Shown here: piece after piece, positions 16,948 through 25,342 of the stretch
Layout of the letters: each line of letters starts with the position of its first letter
How positions within the stretch are numbered: position 1 is the stretch's first letter
Origin: Bacillus sp. Marseille-Q1617
Lineage (GTDB): Bacteria; Bacillota; Bacilli; Bacillales; Bacillaceae_B
Length of the DNA: 64,000 nt
Direction: 5' to 3'
NCBI RefSeq assembly: GCF_903645295.1
Contig: NZ_CAHJXM010000001.1
Location: forward strand, 1,179,501 to 1,243,500
The notes under the pieces: model-generated
The model's database searches: none
Seen by the model: only the letters and a program-made list of their open reading frames with translations
What the model was told of the DNA's origin: nothing
Made by a program: the position numbers and the translations under genes

Positions 16948-18216
16948 ATGAAAAAAATGATCGAAATCTTCAAGAATCCAATTTTTTTGAAGTTGTTCCT
17001 GGCTAATTTGACGTCTCATATGGGAAGCGTAATCGGCCTTACTGCTTTTATGTTTTACCTTTTGGACCGCTTTTCAGACCAGCCGATGTATGCATCTATT
17101 ACAGAAATGATGTATTCCCTGCCGACTCTTGTAGTATTTTTCCTGGTGGGGGTGCTTGCAGATAGAATGGACCGGCAGAAAATTGCCTATCACTGTGATA
17201 CGATTAGTGCGGTATTAACAGTGATCTTATTAGGAGCAGTCTATATCGGCTGGCTTCCTTTAATATTTGCTGTCCTGTTTTTGCGCAGCGGAGTTCAGAA
17301 GTTCTTTTTTCCTGCTGAACAAGCCATTCTGCAAGGAGTACTTTCAAAGGATGATTATTCAACTGCAGCAGGGTTGAATCAGATGGTCATGAGCCTGTTC
17401 ATGCTGCTTGGGAATGCCATTGCGATTTTTGTATATTGGAACGCAGGGATATATGGGGCTCTCCTGGTGGATTTCGTTACGTTTTTCGTAAGTGCCGTTT
17501 TGATCAAGAAATGTGTCATCCCAGAAGAAGTGCGTCAGCCGAATGGAAAGCACACTTGGAAAGACTTAAATGTTTCGTCTGTCATGAAGGACTTCAAGTC
17601 GGGGCTCTCCTATATTCTTAATCATAAACTGCTTCTTTCTTTAATCAGCGGATTTGTCGTTTTTGGGATTGTAAACGGCGGTTTCTCCGTTATTCCGATA
17701 TTCATACTGAAATACAAATTAGCTCCAGATTCGTATGAAGAGTATTCGATTATCCTGGGGATTGCTTTCGGTTCGGGAGTCTTGATCGGAAGCGTTGTTT
17801 CCTCGATGCTAACCCAGAAATTTAAATTTAATCAATTGATCGTCGCAGGCCTCGTTATTTCAGGAACGTTCATCATTGCCGCTTCATTTGCGCCGTCCAC
17901 ATGGGTCTTCATGATGATTGTGTTCATCGCTGCATTGGGGCTTCCGCTTGTAAACATTGCAATCGGGGGCTGGCTGCCGAGTATCATCGATCCAAAGATG
18001 ATGGGGAGAGTGCAGGGATGGATCAATCCATTGATGATGCTTTCCCAATCGATCACCCTCGGAATCATCGCTGCCACCTTCCCTGCAGTGGTATCTGTCG
18101 AAATGCTTTATTGGCTCGTCGGAAGCTGTTTACTAGTGGTCGGGGCATTTTATTCAGTGATTTTGCCTAAGTTAATGAAAGAAGAGGAAATCAAGCCTGC
18201 AGTTGTAAATGGTTAG
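16948..18216 (+). CDS. MFS transporter, probable drug or metabolite efflux
   Basis: A 422-aa protein with about 12 hydrophobic segments. The loop between helices 2 and 3 reads GVLADRMDRQKI, the MFS signature G-x3-D-R-x-D-R-[RK]. The layout resembles the macrolide-efflux (MefA-like) branch. ATG 16948 is chosen for the GGTGGAG site upstream. Its terminator separates it from the sigY operon. Substrate unknown. Confidence 0.8.
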   Translation: MKKMIEIFKNPIFLKLFLANLTSHMGSVIGLTAFMFYLLDRFSDQPMYASITEMMYSLPTLVVFFLVGVLADRMDRQKIAYHCDTISAVLTVILLGAVYIGWLPLIFAVLFLRSGVQKFFFPAEQAILQGVLSKDDYSTAAGLNQMVMSLFMLLGNAIAIFVYWNAGIYGALLVDFVTFFVSAVLIKKCVIPEEVRQPNGKHTWKDLNVSSVMKDFKSGLSYILNHKLLLSLISGFVVFGIVNGGFSVIPIFILKYKLAPDSYEEYSIILGIAFGSGVLIGSVVSSMLTQKFKFNQLIVAGLVISGTFIIAASFAPSTWVFMMIVFIAALGLPLVNIAIGGWLPSIIDPKMMGRVQGWINPLMMLSQSITLGIIAATFPAVVSVEMLYWLVGSCLLVVGAFYSVILPKLMKEEEIKPAVVNG

Positions 18217-18227
18217 GTTGTGGAAAG

Positions 18228-18260
18228 ATAATCTCTATGAGGGATCATAGAGATTATTTT
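18228..18260 (+). terminator. Rho-independent terminator
   Basis: Perfect 13-bp stem ATAATCTCTATGA/TCATAGAGATTAT followed by TTTT. Confidence 0.85.
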
Positions 18261-18287
18261 AATTCAATAAAAAGAATAAAATAAATT

Positions 18288-18314
18288 TGAACGTTTTTTC
18301 ATATCATTCGTATT
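18288..18314 (+). promoter_or_regulatory. Candidate ECF (SigY-type) autoregulatory promoter
   Basis: TGAACG (18288-18293) and CGTATT (18309-18314) are 15 nt apart. This is an ECF-type TGAAC-N16-CGT arrangement, and TGAACG is the -35 element of the B. subtilis sigY promoter as I recall it. It is 39 nt before the sigma factor start. Confidence 0.55.
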
Positions 18315-18352
18315 ATCAATGTACGCACTGGCGCATAGAAGGGAAAAATGCG

Positions 18353-18895
18353 ATGGAAGAGAGAGAACTAATCAAACGGGCAAAAAAAGGGGACCACGAA
18401 GCCTTTGCTTTCTTGTTTAAGCAACATTATCCTTTTTTAGTGAAATATTTAATAAAAGTGACAATGAATAAAGATCAGGCTGAAGAGCTGGCGCAGGATA
18501 CGATGGCAAAAATAGTAGAAAAAATCCACCTTTTCAATGGGAAATCCAAGTTTTCTTCCTGGCTGATCACGATCGCAACCAATCGCTATATCGATATCCA
18601 AAGGAAAAAGGGAAAAGAGAAGAACTGGCAGAAAGAAGAAGCCAATTACCGCAGCCTTAAATGGAGTATGGAGTCAAGAAATGAAGAGTGGAATGATGCG
18701 CTGGCTGCGTTATCGACTTTGGAGGATGGGGTGAGAATACCGATTATCCTTAAGCATTATTACGGTTATTCCTATGAAGAAATATCAGAGATGATTGGAC
18801 TGCCCGCCGGAACCGTTAAGTCAAGGACTCATCACGGCATTCTTCGGTTAAGAAAGGAGTTGAAACTGGATGAACAGCAAACATCAAGCAAATAA
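18353..18895 (+). CDS. sigY: ECF sigma factor SigY
   Basis: A 180-aa ECF sigma factor. Region 2 (EEVAQ-like: DQAEELAQDTMAKIVEKI, with SKFSSWLITIATNRYID) and region 4 (HYYGYSYEEISEMIGLPAGTVKSRTHHG) are both clear. It belongs to the SigY group, because the next genes are yxlC and yxlD homologues in the same order as in B. subtilis. ATG 18353 has only a weak ribosome site (AAGGG, 11 nt). The gene overlaps yxlC by 26 nt. Confidence 0.85.
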   Translation: MEERELIKRAKKGDHEAFAFLFKQHYPFLVKYLIKVTMNKDQAEELAQDTMAKIVEKIHLFNGKSKFSSWLITIATNRYIDIQRKKGKEKNWQKEEANYRSLKWSMESRNEEWNDALAALSTLEDGVRIPIILKHYYGYSYEEISEMIGLPAGTVKSRTHHGILRLRKELKLDEQQTSSK

Positions 18896-19196
18896 AGAAC
18901 ATGAACTGGAACAGATTCTTAAAGCAGGAATGGAGCCCTTAGAGAATGAAGTTGAGGATGCTGTTCCTAGCCAGGAATGGTTTGAGCAATTCGTTCTTCA
19001 GCAGCAAAAAGAGATGAAAGCGGAATTGAAACGTGACCTAATCCTGTTTATGATCATTGCAAGCTGTCTGCTGATTATCTTTTCCATCTCACTTGTGAAA
19101 TTACCAGCACTGTTCCTAATACTGCAAGGTGTTGTGTTTATTGGGGCAGCCATTTTCAGCAGTCTGACGTTTTTCAAGCAGGTGAAGAAGATATGA
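18870..19196 (+). CDS. yxlC: YxlC-like negative regulator of SigY
   Basis: A 108-aa protein with a charged N-terminal half (cytosolic, probably contacts SigY) and two hydrophobic segments at about residues 55-73 and 77-100. In B. subtilis YxlC together with YxlD inhibits SigY. It starts inside the end of sigY, with AAAGGAG 9 nt upstream, and its stop overlaps the yxlD start (ATGA), so the proteins are translationally coupled. Confidence 0.8.
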   Translation: MNSKHQANKEHELEQILKAGMEPLENEVEDAVPSQEWFEQFVLQQQKEMKAELKRDLILFMIIASCLLIIFSISLVKLPALFLILQGVVFIGAAIFSSLTFFKQVKKI

Positions 19197-19405
19197 CGAA
19201 GGAAGAAATATATCTCCTATTGCTTATCCTCCCCGTCCTCGTTGCTCAGAGCATCTACTTATTTCTTGATGCCAGGAAGAATGGACATCATTATTGGTTT
19301 TGGGGACTATGGGGATTGATCCAAACGCCTATGCCGCTGATTTTTTATTTCATCTTCGCAAAGAAAATCTGGAAGAAGTTCAAGAAAAGGGAGAGAATGG
19401 AATGA
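19193..19405 (+). CDS. yxlD: YxlD-like SigY co-regulator
   Basis: A 70-aa protein with two membrane segments (EIYLLLLILPVLVAQSIYLF and WFWGLWGLIQTPMPLIFYFI) and a basic tail. It matches YxlD, which acts with YxlC to restrain SigY at the membrane. It overlaps both neighbours by 4 nt. Confidence 0.8.
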   Translation: MTKEEIYLLLLILPVLVAQSIYLFLDARKNGHHYWFWGLWGLIQTPMPLIFYFIFAKKIWKKFKKRERME

Positions 19406-19716
19406 TCATTGTAACGACTGATTTTGTACCAGGGAAGGAAGTCAAGGAATTAAAAGGATTTGTGCGAGGCAGCACGGTCCAAGCCAAGCATATTGGTAAG
19501 GATATCATTGCCGGTTTAAAAACGATTCTGGGAGGAGAAATAAGCGAATATAGTGAATTGATGGATGAAGCAAGGAATCAGGCCATTGAAAGAATGATGG
19601 AAGAGGCGGCCGGGAAAGGTGCCAACGCAGTGATCGCCGTCCGGCTGGAAACGTCTGCAGTCATGCAGAATGCCTCTGAAATAATTGCCTATGGTACAGC
19701 CGTTATAGTGGAATAA
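19402..19716 (+). CDS. YbjQ/UPF0145-family protein
   Basis: A 104-aa soluble protein of the YbjQ family (pentamer-forming, function unknown): MIIVTTDFVPGKEVKELKGFVRGS, then a helix of EARNQAIERMMEEAAGKGANAVIAVR. ATG 19402 overlaps the yxlD stop by 4 nt, so it is the last gene of the SigY operon here. In B. subtilis the operon continues with yxlE and ABC genes yxlFG, which are absent. No clear terminator follows. Confidence 0.8.
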   Translation: MIIVTTDFVPGKEVKELKGFVRGSTVQAKHIGKDIIAGLKTILGGEISEYSELMDEARNQAIERMMEEAAGKGANAVIAVRLETSAVMQNASEIIAYGTAVIVE

Positions 19717-19805
19717 TCAATTTACTCGAAACATATAGTGAATTGGGTGCACCTGAACCGGAATAAAGACATAGTGTATAAAGAAAATTACCAATTAAAA
19801 TAAAA

Positions 19806-19834
19806 TTGACACAATTCAAAACCTATAGTATGGT
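19806..19834 (+). promoter_or_regulatory. Sigma-A promoter of the yheI/yheH leader
   Basis: TTGACA (19806-19811), 17 nt, TATGGT (19829-19834). It is the only strong promoter between the sigY operon and yheI and lies about 43 nt before the leader ORF. Confidence 0.75.
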
Positions 19835-19876
19835 TATTAATGGAATAAATATCAATGAAGAAATGGAGGGTTTGTG

Positions 19877-19951
19877 ATGATCAACGTATATACAGTTCAA
19901 GGCAGAGGAAGAGCAGCTTCTACTAATTTCATATCATCACATAACCAGTAA
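19877..19951 (+). CDS. 24-aa leader peptide upstream of the yheI/yheH exporter genes
   Basis: Small ORF beginning MINVYTVQGRGRAAS, with GGAGGG 6 nt before ATG. It is followed 30 nt later by a strong terminator. The sequence CATAACC in its last codons (19940-19946) is complementary to GGTTATG (19987-19993) in the left arm of that terminator. This is the layout of ribosome-mediated attenuation: a ribosome stalled early frees CATAACC to form an antiterminator. B. subtilis bmrCD is preceded by a leader ORF (bmrB) with such a role; I see no proof that this peptide is homologous. Confidence 0.6.
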   Translation: MINVYTVQGRGRAASTNFISSHNQ

Positions 19952-19981
19952 CTCCTTATTCACAATTCAAGCGGATAACAG

Positions 19982-20014
19982 GCACAGGTTATGATGGATA
20001 ACCTGTGCTTTTTT
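19982..20014 (+). terminator. Terminator/attenuator 1
   Basis: Perfect 11-bp stem GCACAGGTTAT/ATAACCTGTGC with a GATGG loop and six T. Its left arm can pair instead with the end of the leader ORF. Confidence 0.85.
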
Positions 20015-20027
20015 ATGTCCATTTATG

Positions 20028-20104
20028 GGCGTTAACAAGGCACCGGCAGGGCTTCTGATGCAAATCATCCCTGCCCTTAGAGCCTTATTAACGCCTTTTT
20101 TTTT
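20028..20104 (+). terminator. Terminator 2, large two-stage hairpin
   Basis: Outer stem GGCGTTAACAAGGC/GCCTTATTAACGCC, inner stem GGCAGGG/CCCTGCC, then nine T. It lies only 13 nt after terminator 1, with no gene between. Confidence 0.85.
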
Positions 20105-20144
20105 GAATTAATATGTAAATGTAATTTGTTAATTTCGGCTGATT

Positions 20145-20280
20145 CCAGCGGTTGATTGGAGTGCAAGACGCAGACTCCTGCGGGAAAAGCGTGTTAGGTG
20201 AGACCCCGCAGGAGCGCAGCGACGAGGAGGCTCACCAACCGCCCGCGGAAAGCGAAGTCTTGCACGGAAATCAATAGCGG
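20145..20280 (+). repeat. Repeat A copy 2 (no nested B)
   Basis: Complete family A element, 136 bp. Outer arms GCGGTTGATT/AATCAATAGCGG and TGCAAGAC/GTCTTGCA; inner arms CTCCTGCGGG/CCCGCAGGAG. The third helix here is GTTAGGTGAG with CTCACCAAC, whose sequence differs from other copies on both sides. Confidence 0.85.
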
Positions 20281-20306
20281 CATTAAACAGACTATTTCGG
20301 TGTTCG

Positions 20307-20321
20307 CAGGTACAGTACCTG
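20307..20321. promoter_or_regulatory. Perfect palindrome, possible operator
   Basis: CAGGTAC-A-GTACCTG lies just upstream of an AT-rich TAATAT (20328-20333) and 36 nt before the second mini-ORF. Position suggests an operator for a second promoter of the exporter genes, for example of MerR or TetR type. No regulator gene is adjacent. Confidence 0.4.
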
Positions 20322-20356
20322 TTCACATAATATAAAACCATTTAGGAGGAAAAAAG

Positions 20357-20413
20357 ATGCTGAAAGTACAGAAGAAAAAGATGTTGACATTGGTGGAGAC
20401 AGAAGGCGGATAG
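20357..20413 (+). CDS. 18-aa mini-ORF directly before yheI
   Basis: Short ORF MLKVQKKKMLTLVETEGG with an excellent AGGAGG site 7 nt upstream, ending 31 nt before the yheI start. Lys-rich. It may be a second leader peptide or help ribosome loading on yheI. No homologue is recognised. Confidence 0.45.
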   Translation: MLKVQKKKMLTLVETEGG

Positions 20414-20444
20414 TGAACGAATGGAAGATTAAGGGGGTAGAACG

Positions 20445-22202
20445 ATGTTTAGTATTTTCAAGAAATTATCATGGTTTTTCAAAGAAAATTGGAAGAGATA
20501 TACGGTTGCGATCATCCTCTTGACGATTGTGGGGATTCTTGATGTGATCCCGCCTAAGCTCGTCGGGAATGCAATCGATGACATTCATCTCGGATCGATA
20601 TCCTGGGATGTATTAAGTAAGTATATTTGGTTATTAGCAGGCATCACGCTCATTTCATACGCGATGACCTACGTATGGATGTATCAATTATTCGGAGGTG
20701 CGTTCCTGGTTGAACGAAAGCTCCGGTCTAACTTCATGGGTCATTTATTAAAAATGACACCGACGTTCTTTGAAAAAAATCGTACGGGAGACTTGATGGC
20801 AAGGGCAACGAATGATTTGAAGGCGATTTCTGTCACTGCCGGATTCGGTGTGCTGACGCTGATCGATTCAAGTGTCTTCATGCTCACGATCTTGTTTACG
20901 ATGGGATTTTTGATCAGCTGGAAATTAACGATAGCTGCCATCCTGCCTCTGCCGATCATGGCGTTATTGATGAAGGTGTATGGGGCAAGAATCCATAAAC
21001 GCTTCACAGAAGCACAGGATTCATTTGGTGATCTTAACGACAAAGTGCTTGAATCCATTGCAGGGGTCCGGGTAATCAGAGCGTATGTCCAGGAAAGAGC
21101 GGATGAGGGCCGGTTTTCTGACATGACGGAAGATGTATACAAAAAGAATATAGAAGTAGCAAAAATTGACTCACTGTTTGATCCAACCATAAAAGTACTC
21201 GTCGGTCTCAGCTATTTGATCGGACTTGGTTATGGTGCGTATCTCGTGTTCCATCAGTCCATCACCCTGGGGCAGCTCGTATCGTTCAATGTCTATCTAG
21301 GGATGTTGATCTGGCCGATGTTTGCGATTGGCGAACTGATCAACATCATGCAGCGGGGGAATGCTTCGCTTGATCGTGTACAGGAAACCCTGGATTATGT
21401 TCAGGATGTAAAAGATCCGGATCGTCCTCAATCTGTCGGTACGCCGGAGAATGTAGCATTCGATGATGTTCATTTCCAATACCCATCCTCCCAGGTGAAG
21501 AATCTGACCAACCTCAAAGTGAAAATTGGCCAGGGGGATACACTTGGAGTGGTCGGGAAGACAGGAAGCGGAAAGACGACATTCGTTAAACAGCTTCTCC
21601 GTGAATATCCTGCTGGCTCTGGTTCCCTGACGATTGCAGGAGTTCCGATAAAGAATCTCACTCTTGATCAGGTCAGAAGCTGGATCGGCTACGTTCCCCA
21701 GGATCATGTATTGTTCTCGAGGACTGTGAAAGAAAATATTTTGTTCGGGCGGCATGATGCAGATGAAGTGGCCCTGGAAAAGGCGATTGAGCTTGCTGAT
21801 TTCAAGAAAGACTTAGAAATGCTGCCGAACGGTTTATCTACGCTGGTGGGAGAAAAAGGAGTTGCACTCTCAGGTGGCCAAAAACAGCGTATCTCCATTG
21901 CGCGGGCACTTATCAAAAATCCTGAAATTCTTATTCTGGATGACTCCCTTTCAGCTGTCGATGCTAAAACAGAAGCAAAAATCATTGAAAATATTCGAAA
22001 TGAACGTGAAGGAAAAACAACGATCATCACGACTCATCGTCTATCGGCTGTACAGCACGCTGATTGGATTATCGTTCTGGAGGATGGGAAAGTGGTGGAA
22101 GAAGGGGTCCACGAGACACTTCTTGACAATGACGGCTGGTATAAAGAACAATTCGACCGTCAGCAAGTTGAAGATTCCTCACATGAGGAGGTGGGCGTAT
22201 GA
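20445..22202 (+). CDS. yheI: Heterodimeric multidrug ABC exporter subunit YheI/BmrC
   Basis: A 585-aa half-transporter with six membrane segments (residues 1-310) then a nucleotide-binding domain with Walker A GKTGSGKTT, signature LSGGQKQR and Walker B LILDDSLS. The residue after Walker B is Asp instead of the catalytic Glu, as in the degenerate ATP site of heterodimeric exporters such as BmrC/BmrD. It overlaps yheH by 4 nt (ATGA). Substrates are drugs and dyes by family knowledge. Expression is probably limited by the terminators at 19982-20104. Confidence 0.92.
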   Translation: MFSIFKKLSWFFKENWKRYTVAIILLTIVGILDVIPPKLVGNAIDDIHLGSISWDVLSKYIWLLAGITLISYAMTYVWMYQLFGGAFLVERKLRSNFMGHLLKMTPTFFEKNRTGDLMARATNDLKAISVTAGFGVLTLIDSSVFMLTILFTMGFLISWKLTIAAILPLPIMALLMKVYGARIHKRFTEAQDSFGDLNDKVLESIAGVRVIRAYVQERADEGRFSDMTEDVYKKNIEVAKIDSLFDPTIKVLVGLSYLIGLGYGAYLVFHQSITLGQLVSFNVYLGMLIWPMFAIGELINIMQRGNASLDRVQETLDYVQDVKDPDRPQSVGTPENVAFDDVHFQYPSSQVKNLTNLKVKIGQGDTLGVVGKTGSGKTTFVKQLLREYPAGSGSLTIAGVPIKNLTLDQVRSWIGYVPQDHVLFSRTVKENILFGRHDADEVALEKAIELADFKKDLEMLPNGLSTLVGEKGVALSGGQKQRISIARALIKNPEILILDDSLSAVDAKTEAKIIENIRNEREGKTTIITTHRLSAVQHADWIIVLEDGKVVEEGVHETLLDNDGWYKEQFDRQQVEDSSHEEVGV

Positions 22203-24217
22203 AAGTCGGAAGAAGACTAGTAGATTATGCACTTTTATATAAAAAAATCATTATAGCTGCACTGTTGATGCTGACTGTTTCAGTGGCGGCAGAGCTTGCC
22301 GGCCCTTTCATCGCCAAAAAAATGATCGATGATCATATTCTGGGGATAGAAGCAGCATGGTATGAAACAGAAAAAGGAAAAGATGCCGTTTCCTATAAAG
22401 GAGAATGGTATAAAAGAGAGCAGTATTTTAATGGAAATGAACAAAAAGGGGATGAAGTAAGAATCCTTCAAGTCGGAAGAGAATTTTACTTTATCCCTGC
22501 TGCCGTTTCGTTCGATGGTGAACGTAAAGTCCAAGATGGCACCATGATCATTACAAAAGGTAAAGACTCTGAAGGCTACCCGGCACAAAAATTAAGCGGG
22601 GATGAACTGTTAGATTTTTATAGTCCTGAAATTCCAAAGATTATTAAACTGATTGCCTTTTATTTTGGGCTTCTGGTAGTTGCGTCCTTTTTTCAGTACG
22701 GTCAGCGGTTTTATCTCCAGAAAGCTGCCAACAGGGTCATCCAGAAAATGCGTAACGATATTTTTCAGCATATACAGAAGCTTCCGATTCGATATTTTGA
22801 TAATCTGCCGGCAGGAAAGGTCGTAGCCCGGATTACAAACGACACCGAAGCGATCCGGGATTTATATGTTACCGTTTTGTCTACGTTTTTTACAAGCACG
22901 ATCTATATTCTTGGAATCTATATCGCGTTGTTCATACTCGATGTAAAGCTTGCGGCAATCTGTTTGATTCTGATTCCAATCCTTGTCATCTGGACGTATT
23001 TGTACAGGATCTATGCGTCTAAATACAATCATATCATTCGTTCGAAAGTAAGTGACATCAACGCGATGATCAATGAGTCGATCCAAGGGATGAATATCAT
23101 CCAGGCCTTCAGCAGGGAAAAACAAACAAGCAGCGAATTCGAAGAACTGAACGGCACCCATTATAAATACCAAAATAAGCTTTTGAGCTTGAACTCCATG
23201 ACCTCACATAATCTTGTAGGGGTATTGAGGAATATCACGTTTGTGGCATTCATCTGGTATTTCGGTGGAGGTGCGATCGGGGTCGGATCTGTCGTGACTC
23301 TGGGTGTTCTCTATGCTTTCGTTGACTATATCAACCGATTATTCCAGCCGGTTACCGGAATCGTCAATCAGCTTGCCAACCTGGAACAGGCACTTGTGGC
23401 AGGCGAACGCGTATTCAAACTTCTTGATGAGGACGGAACGAAGGTAGCCGATGATAAAATGGCCCGATACAAAGGGAACGTCAGCTTTGAGCACGTGTTT
23501 TTTGGCTACAAAGAAAATGAATATGTGCTGAAGGACATAACGTTTGAAGCGAATCAAGGAGAAACCGTTGCTCTTGTCGGGCACACGGGATCAGGGAAAA
23601 GTTCCATCATGAATCTATTATTCCGTTTCTATGATACAAACGAAGGAAAAATCAAGATTGACGGACAGGACATCAAAGATATTCCATATCAAACAATCCG
23701 AGAGCATATGGGGATCGTCCTGCAAGATCCGTATTTGTTTACCGGTACGATCGCATCCAATGTCAGCCTTGATGATCCAAGGATATCTAGGCAGACAGTG
23801 GAGGATGCCCTGAAGGCTGTCGGGGCAGAAAAAGTATTCAAAAATCTTGAAAAAGGCTATGACGAACCGGTTATTGAAAAGGGCAGCACCCTTTCATCCG
23901 GTCAGCGTCAGCTGATTTCCTTTGCCCGGGCGCTTGCCTTTAACCCGGCAATCTTAATTTTGGACGAAGCAACTTCGAGCATCGATACAGAAACTGAAGC
24001 CGTGATCCAAGAAGCGATGGAAGTATTGAAGAAGGGCAGAACGACTTTTATCATCGCTCATCGTCTATCAACTATTAAGAATGCAGATCAGATCCTTGTG
24101 CTTGATCGGGGAGAAATCGTTGAAAAAGGTAATCATGACGAACTCATGAGAGCAGGAGGGCGTTATTATCAAATGTATCAGCTTCAGCAGGGATCATCAT
24201 CAGATCTTGCAGGCTGA
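22199..24217 (+). CDS. yheH: Heterodimeric multidrug ABC exporter subunit YheH/BmrD
   Basis: A 672-aa half-transporter. Between the first two membrane segments is an extracytoplasmic insert of about 95 residues (about 40-140, GIEAAWYETEKGKD...GDELLDFYS), as in BmrD. The nucleotide-binding domain has Walker A GHTGSGKSS, Walker B LILDEATSS with the catalytic Glu, and a deviant signature LSSGQRQL. The asymmetry is complementary to YheI. ATGA coupling to yheI supports equal synthesis of both halves. Confidence 0.92.
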   Translation: MKVGRRLVDYALLYKKIIIAALLMLTVSVAAELAGPFIAKKMIDDHILGIEAAWYETEKGKDAVSYKGEWYKREQYFNGNEQKGDEVRILQVGREFYFIPAAVSFDGERKVQDGTMIITKGKDSEGYPAQKLSGDELLDFYSPEIPKIIKLIAFYFGLLVVASFFQYGQRFYLQKAANRVIQKMRNDIFQHIQKLPIRYFDNLPAGKVVARITNDTEAIRDLYVTVLSTFFTSTIYILGIYIALFILDVKLAAICLILIPILVIWTYLYRIYASKYNHIIRSKVSDINAMINESIQGMNIIQAFSREKQTSSEFEELNGTHYKYQNKLLSLNSMTSHNLVGVLRNITFVAFIWYFGGGAIGVGSVVTLGVLYAFVDYINRLFQPVTGIVNQLANLEQALVAGERVFKLLDEDGTKVADDKMARYKGNVSFEHVFFGYKENEYVLKDITFEANQGETVALVGHTGSGKSSIMNLLFRFYDTNEGKIKIDGQDIKDIPYQTIREHMGIVLQDPYLFTGTIASNVSLDDPRISRQTVEDALKAVGAEKVFKNLEKGYDEPVIEKGSTLSSGQRQLISFARALAFNPAILILDEATSSIDTETEAVIQEAMEVLKKGRTTFIIAHRLSTIKNADQILVLDRGEIVEKGNHDELMRAGGRYYQMYQLQQGSSSDLAG

Positions 24218-24259
24218 TCAGAGGGAGTGCAGCTTGCTCAAGCGGCAAGTTTTAAATAG

Positions 24260-24302
24260 AAAGAGAGCCAAAACATTTTCAAGGTTTTTGGCTCTCTTTT
24301 TT
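24260..24302 (+). terminator. Rho-independent terminator
   Basis: Stem AAAGAGAGCCAAAA/TTTTTGGCTCTCTTT followed by T-run, after yheH. Confidence 0.85.
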
Positions 24303-24395
24303 GTTTTGTGGTGAAAACCATTGCATTGGAGTGCCTGCGGCCTGGGGAATTCGTTTGGCTGGCCAGGGAGGTTTGTTCAGCGTGTATGGATGCAA

Positions 24396-24437
24396 GTTGT
24401 GCCAGGAGAAATAATGGCATATGGTGCCTGGCACAAC
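24396..24437. repeat. Isolated hairpin GTTGTGCCAGG/CCTGGCACAAC
   Basis: Perfect 11-bp inverted repeat with a 20-nt loop, in a gene-free stretch, without a T-run. Could be a small palindromic repeat; role unknown. Confidence 0.5.
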
Positions 24438-24450
24438 GAGGTTAGTAAAT

Positions 24451-24554
24451 TACCAACGTTTTTTGAGTGTTTATCAACAATAATTTGTAGTTATCAGCGA
24501 AAAATTCTAGGATACCAACAATTTTTTAGCACTTACCGACAATTCGACAATAAT
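24451..24554. repeat. Degenerate direct-repeat array, about 21-bp period
   Basis: Five imperfect units start with TAYCRRC at 24451, 24472, 24492, 24513 and 24534 (spacings 21, 20, 21, 21). Most continue RAWTTTTTNAG. Units differ too much for a CRISPR. The period is close to two helical turns, so all units face the same side of the helix. Confidence 0.55.
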
Positions 24555-24603
24555 AGTTAAATTTCGCCGGAACCAAATCCAAACCCAACATCCCATTTGA
24601 ACC

Positions 24604-25215
24604 CTAATAGCTGATCCCGACCCTCTTTCGGATAAACTGAGGATTCACCAATTCTTGATAAATAAAATCACCAGTATCATAAATGGAGATACTCTTGCCA
24701 TCTTCAGGGAGGGTGTCCCCCTCAATACGGTATTCGCCAATTCGTTCCCCGTCAGGAAGATACGTCGGACAAACGACCGTCCATTGGAGTCCGGAAGCCT
24801 GAAGCATCATGAAGGCCCTGAGATGATCCTCTGCAGCGGTCGAGCTCCTCCTCTTCGATTCATTGGATTGGAATCGGTATAGGTGGGGTTTCGTCCTCGA
24901 ATTCAATATCCCGGCAGTACCGCATGTGATGATGCGGGTGATGCCGTTTTGCCTCATCGCTTTTAAGATGATGGGCATGCTCCTCGACAACACATCTTCC
25001 TTATCTGTATTCAGACAGCTGACGACGGCATCGCAGCCTGAAATGGTGTTGAATACATCTTCTTCATTGAGCACATCGCCTGTCACTGCATGTTCTTCAA
25101 GGCTTTTCTTCTCAACATGCTTTCTGGTGAGACGGTGAATCGTATGATGATGTCTTGCCTTTTCATAAACAACAGCCCCGACCCTGCCTGTACTGCCGAA
25201 GAGAGCAATTTTCAT
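24604..25215 (-). CDS. NAD(P)-binding Rossmann protein (atypical SDR, NmrA-like)
   Basis: A 203-aa protein beginning MKIALFGSTGRVGAVVYEKA, with the GxxGxxG dinucleotide loop at residues 7-13, then DVLNEEDV and SGCDAVVSCL. It resembles the YhfK/YwnB group of NAD(P)H-binding reductases or quinone sensors. ATG 25215 has GGAGGGATATCC just upstream; the longer frame to 25266 lacks a site. Single gene, divergent from tcyA. Substrate unknown. Confidence 0.75.
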   Translation of the reverse strand: MKIALFGSTGRVGAVVYEKARHHHTIHRLTRKHVEKKSLEEHAVTGDVLNEEDVFNTISGCDAVVSCLNTDKEDVLSRSMPIILKAMRQNGITRIITCGTAGILNSRTKPHLYRFQSNESKRRSSTAAEDHLRAFMMLQASGLQWTVVCPTYLPDGERIGEYRIEGDTLPEDGKSISIYDTGDFIYQELVNPQFIRKRVGISY

Positions 25216-25342
25216 GGATATCCCTCCTAAAAAAAATCCTTTGTTGTGATCCGAATTTCTACTCATTCAATAGGTTAGATTAAAAGTATACCAAAGGAGT
25301 GTGCATCTGCGAAAAATTAATCTTGAAATTAAGATTTTCTCA

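Noticed and set aside
24451..24554. Possible CRISPR array
   Set aside because: Units are only about 21 bp with no separate spacers, strongly degenerate, and no cas genes are present.
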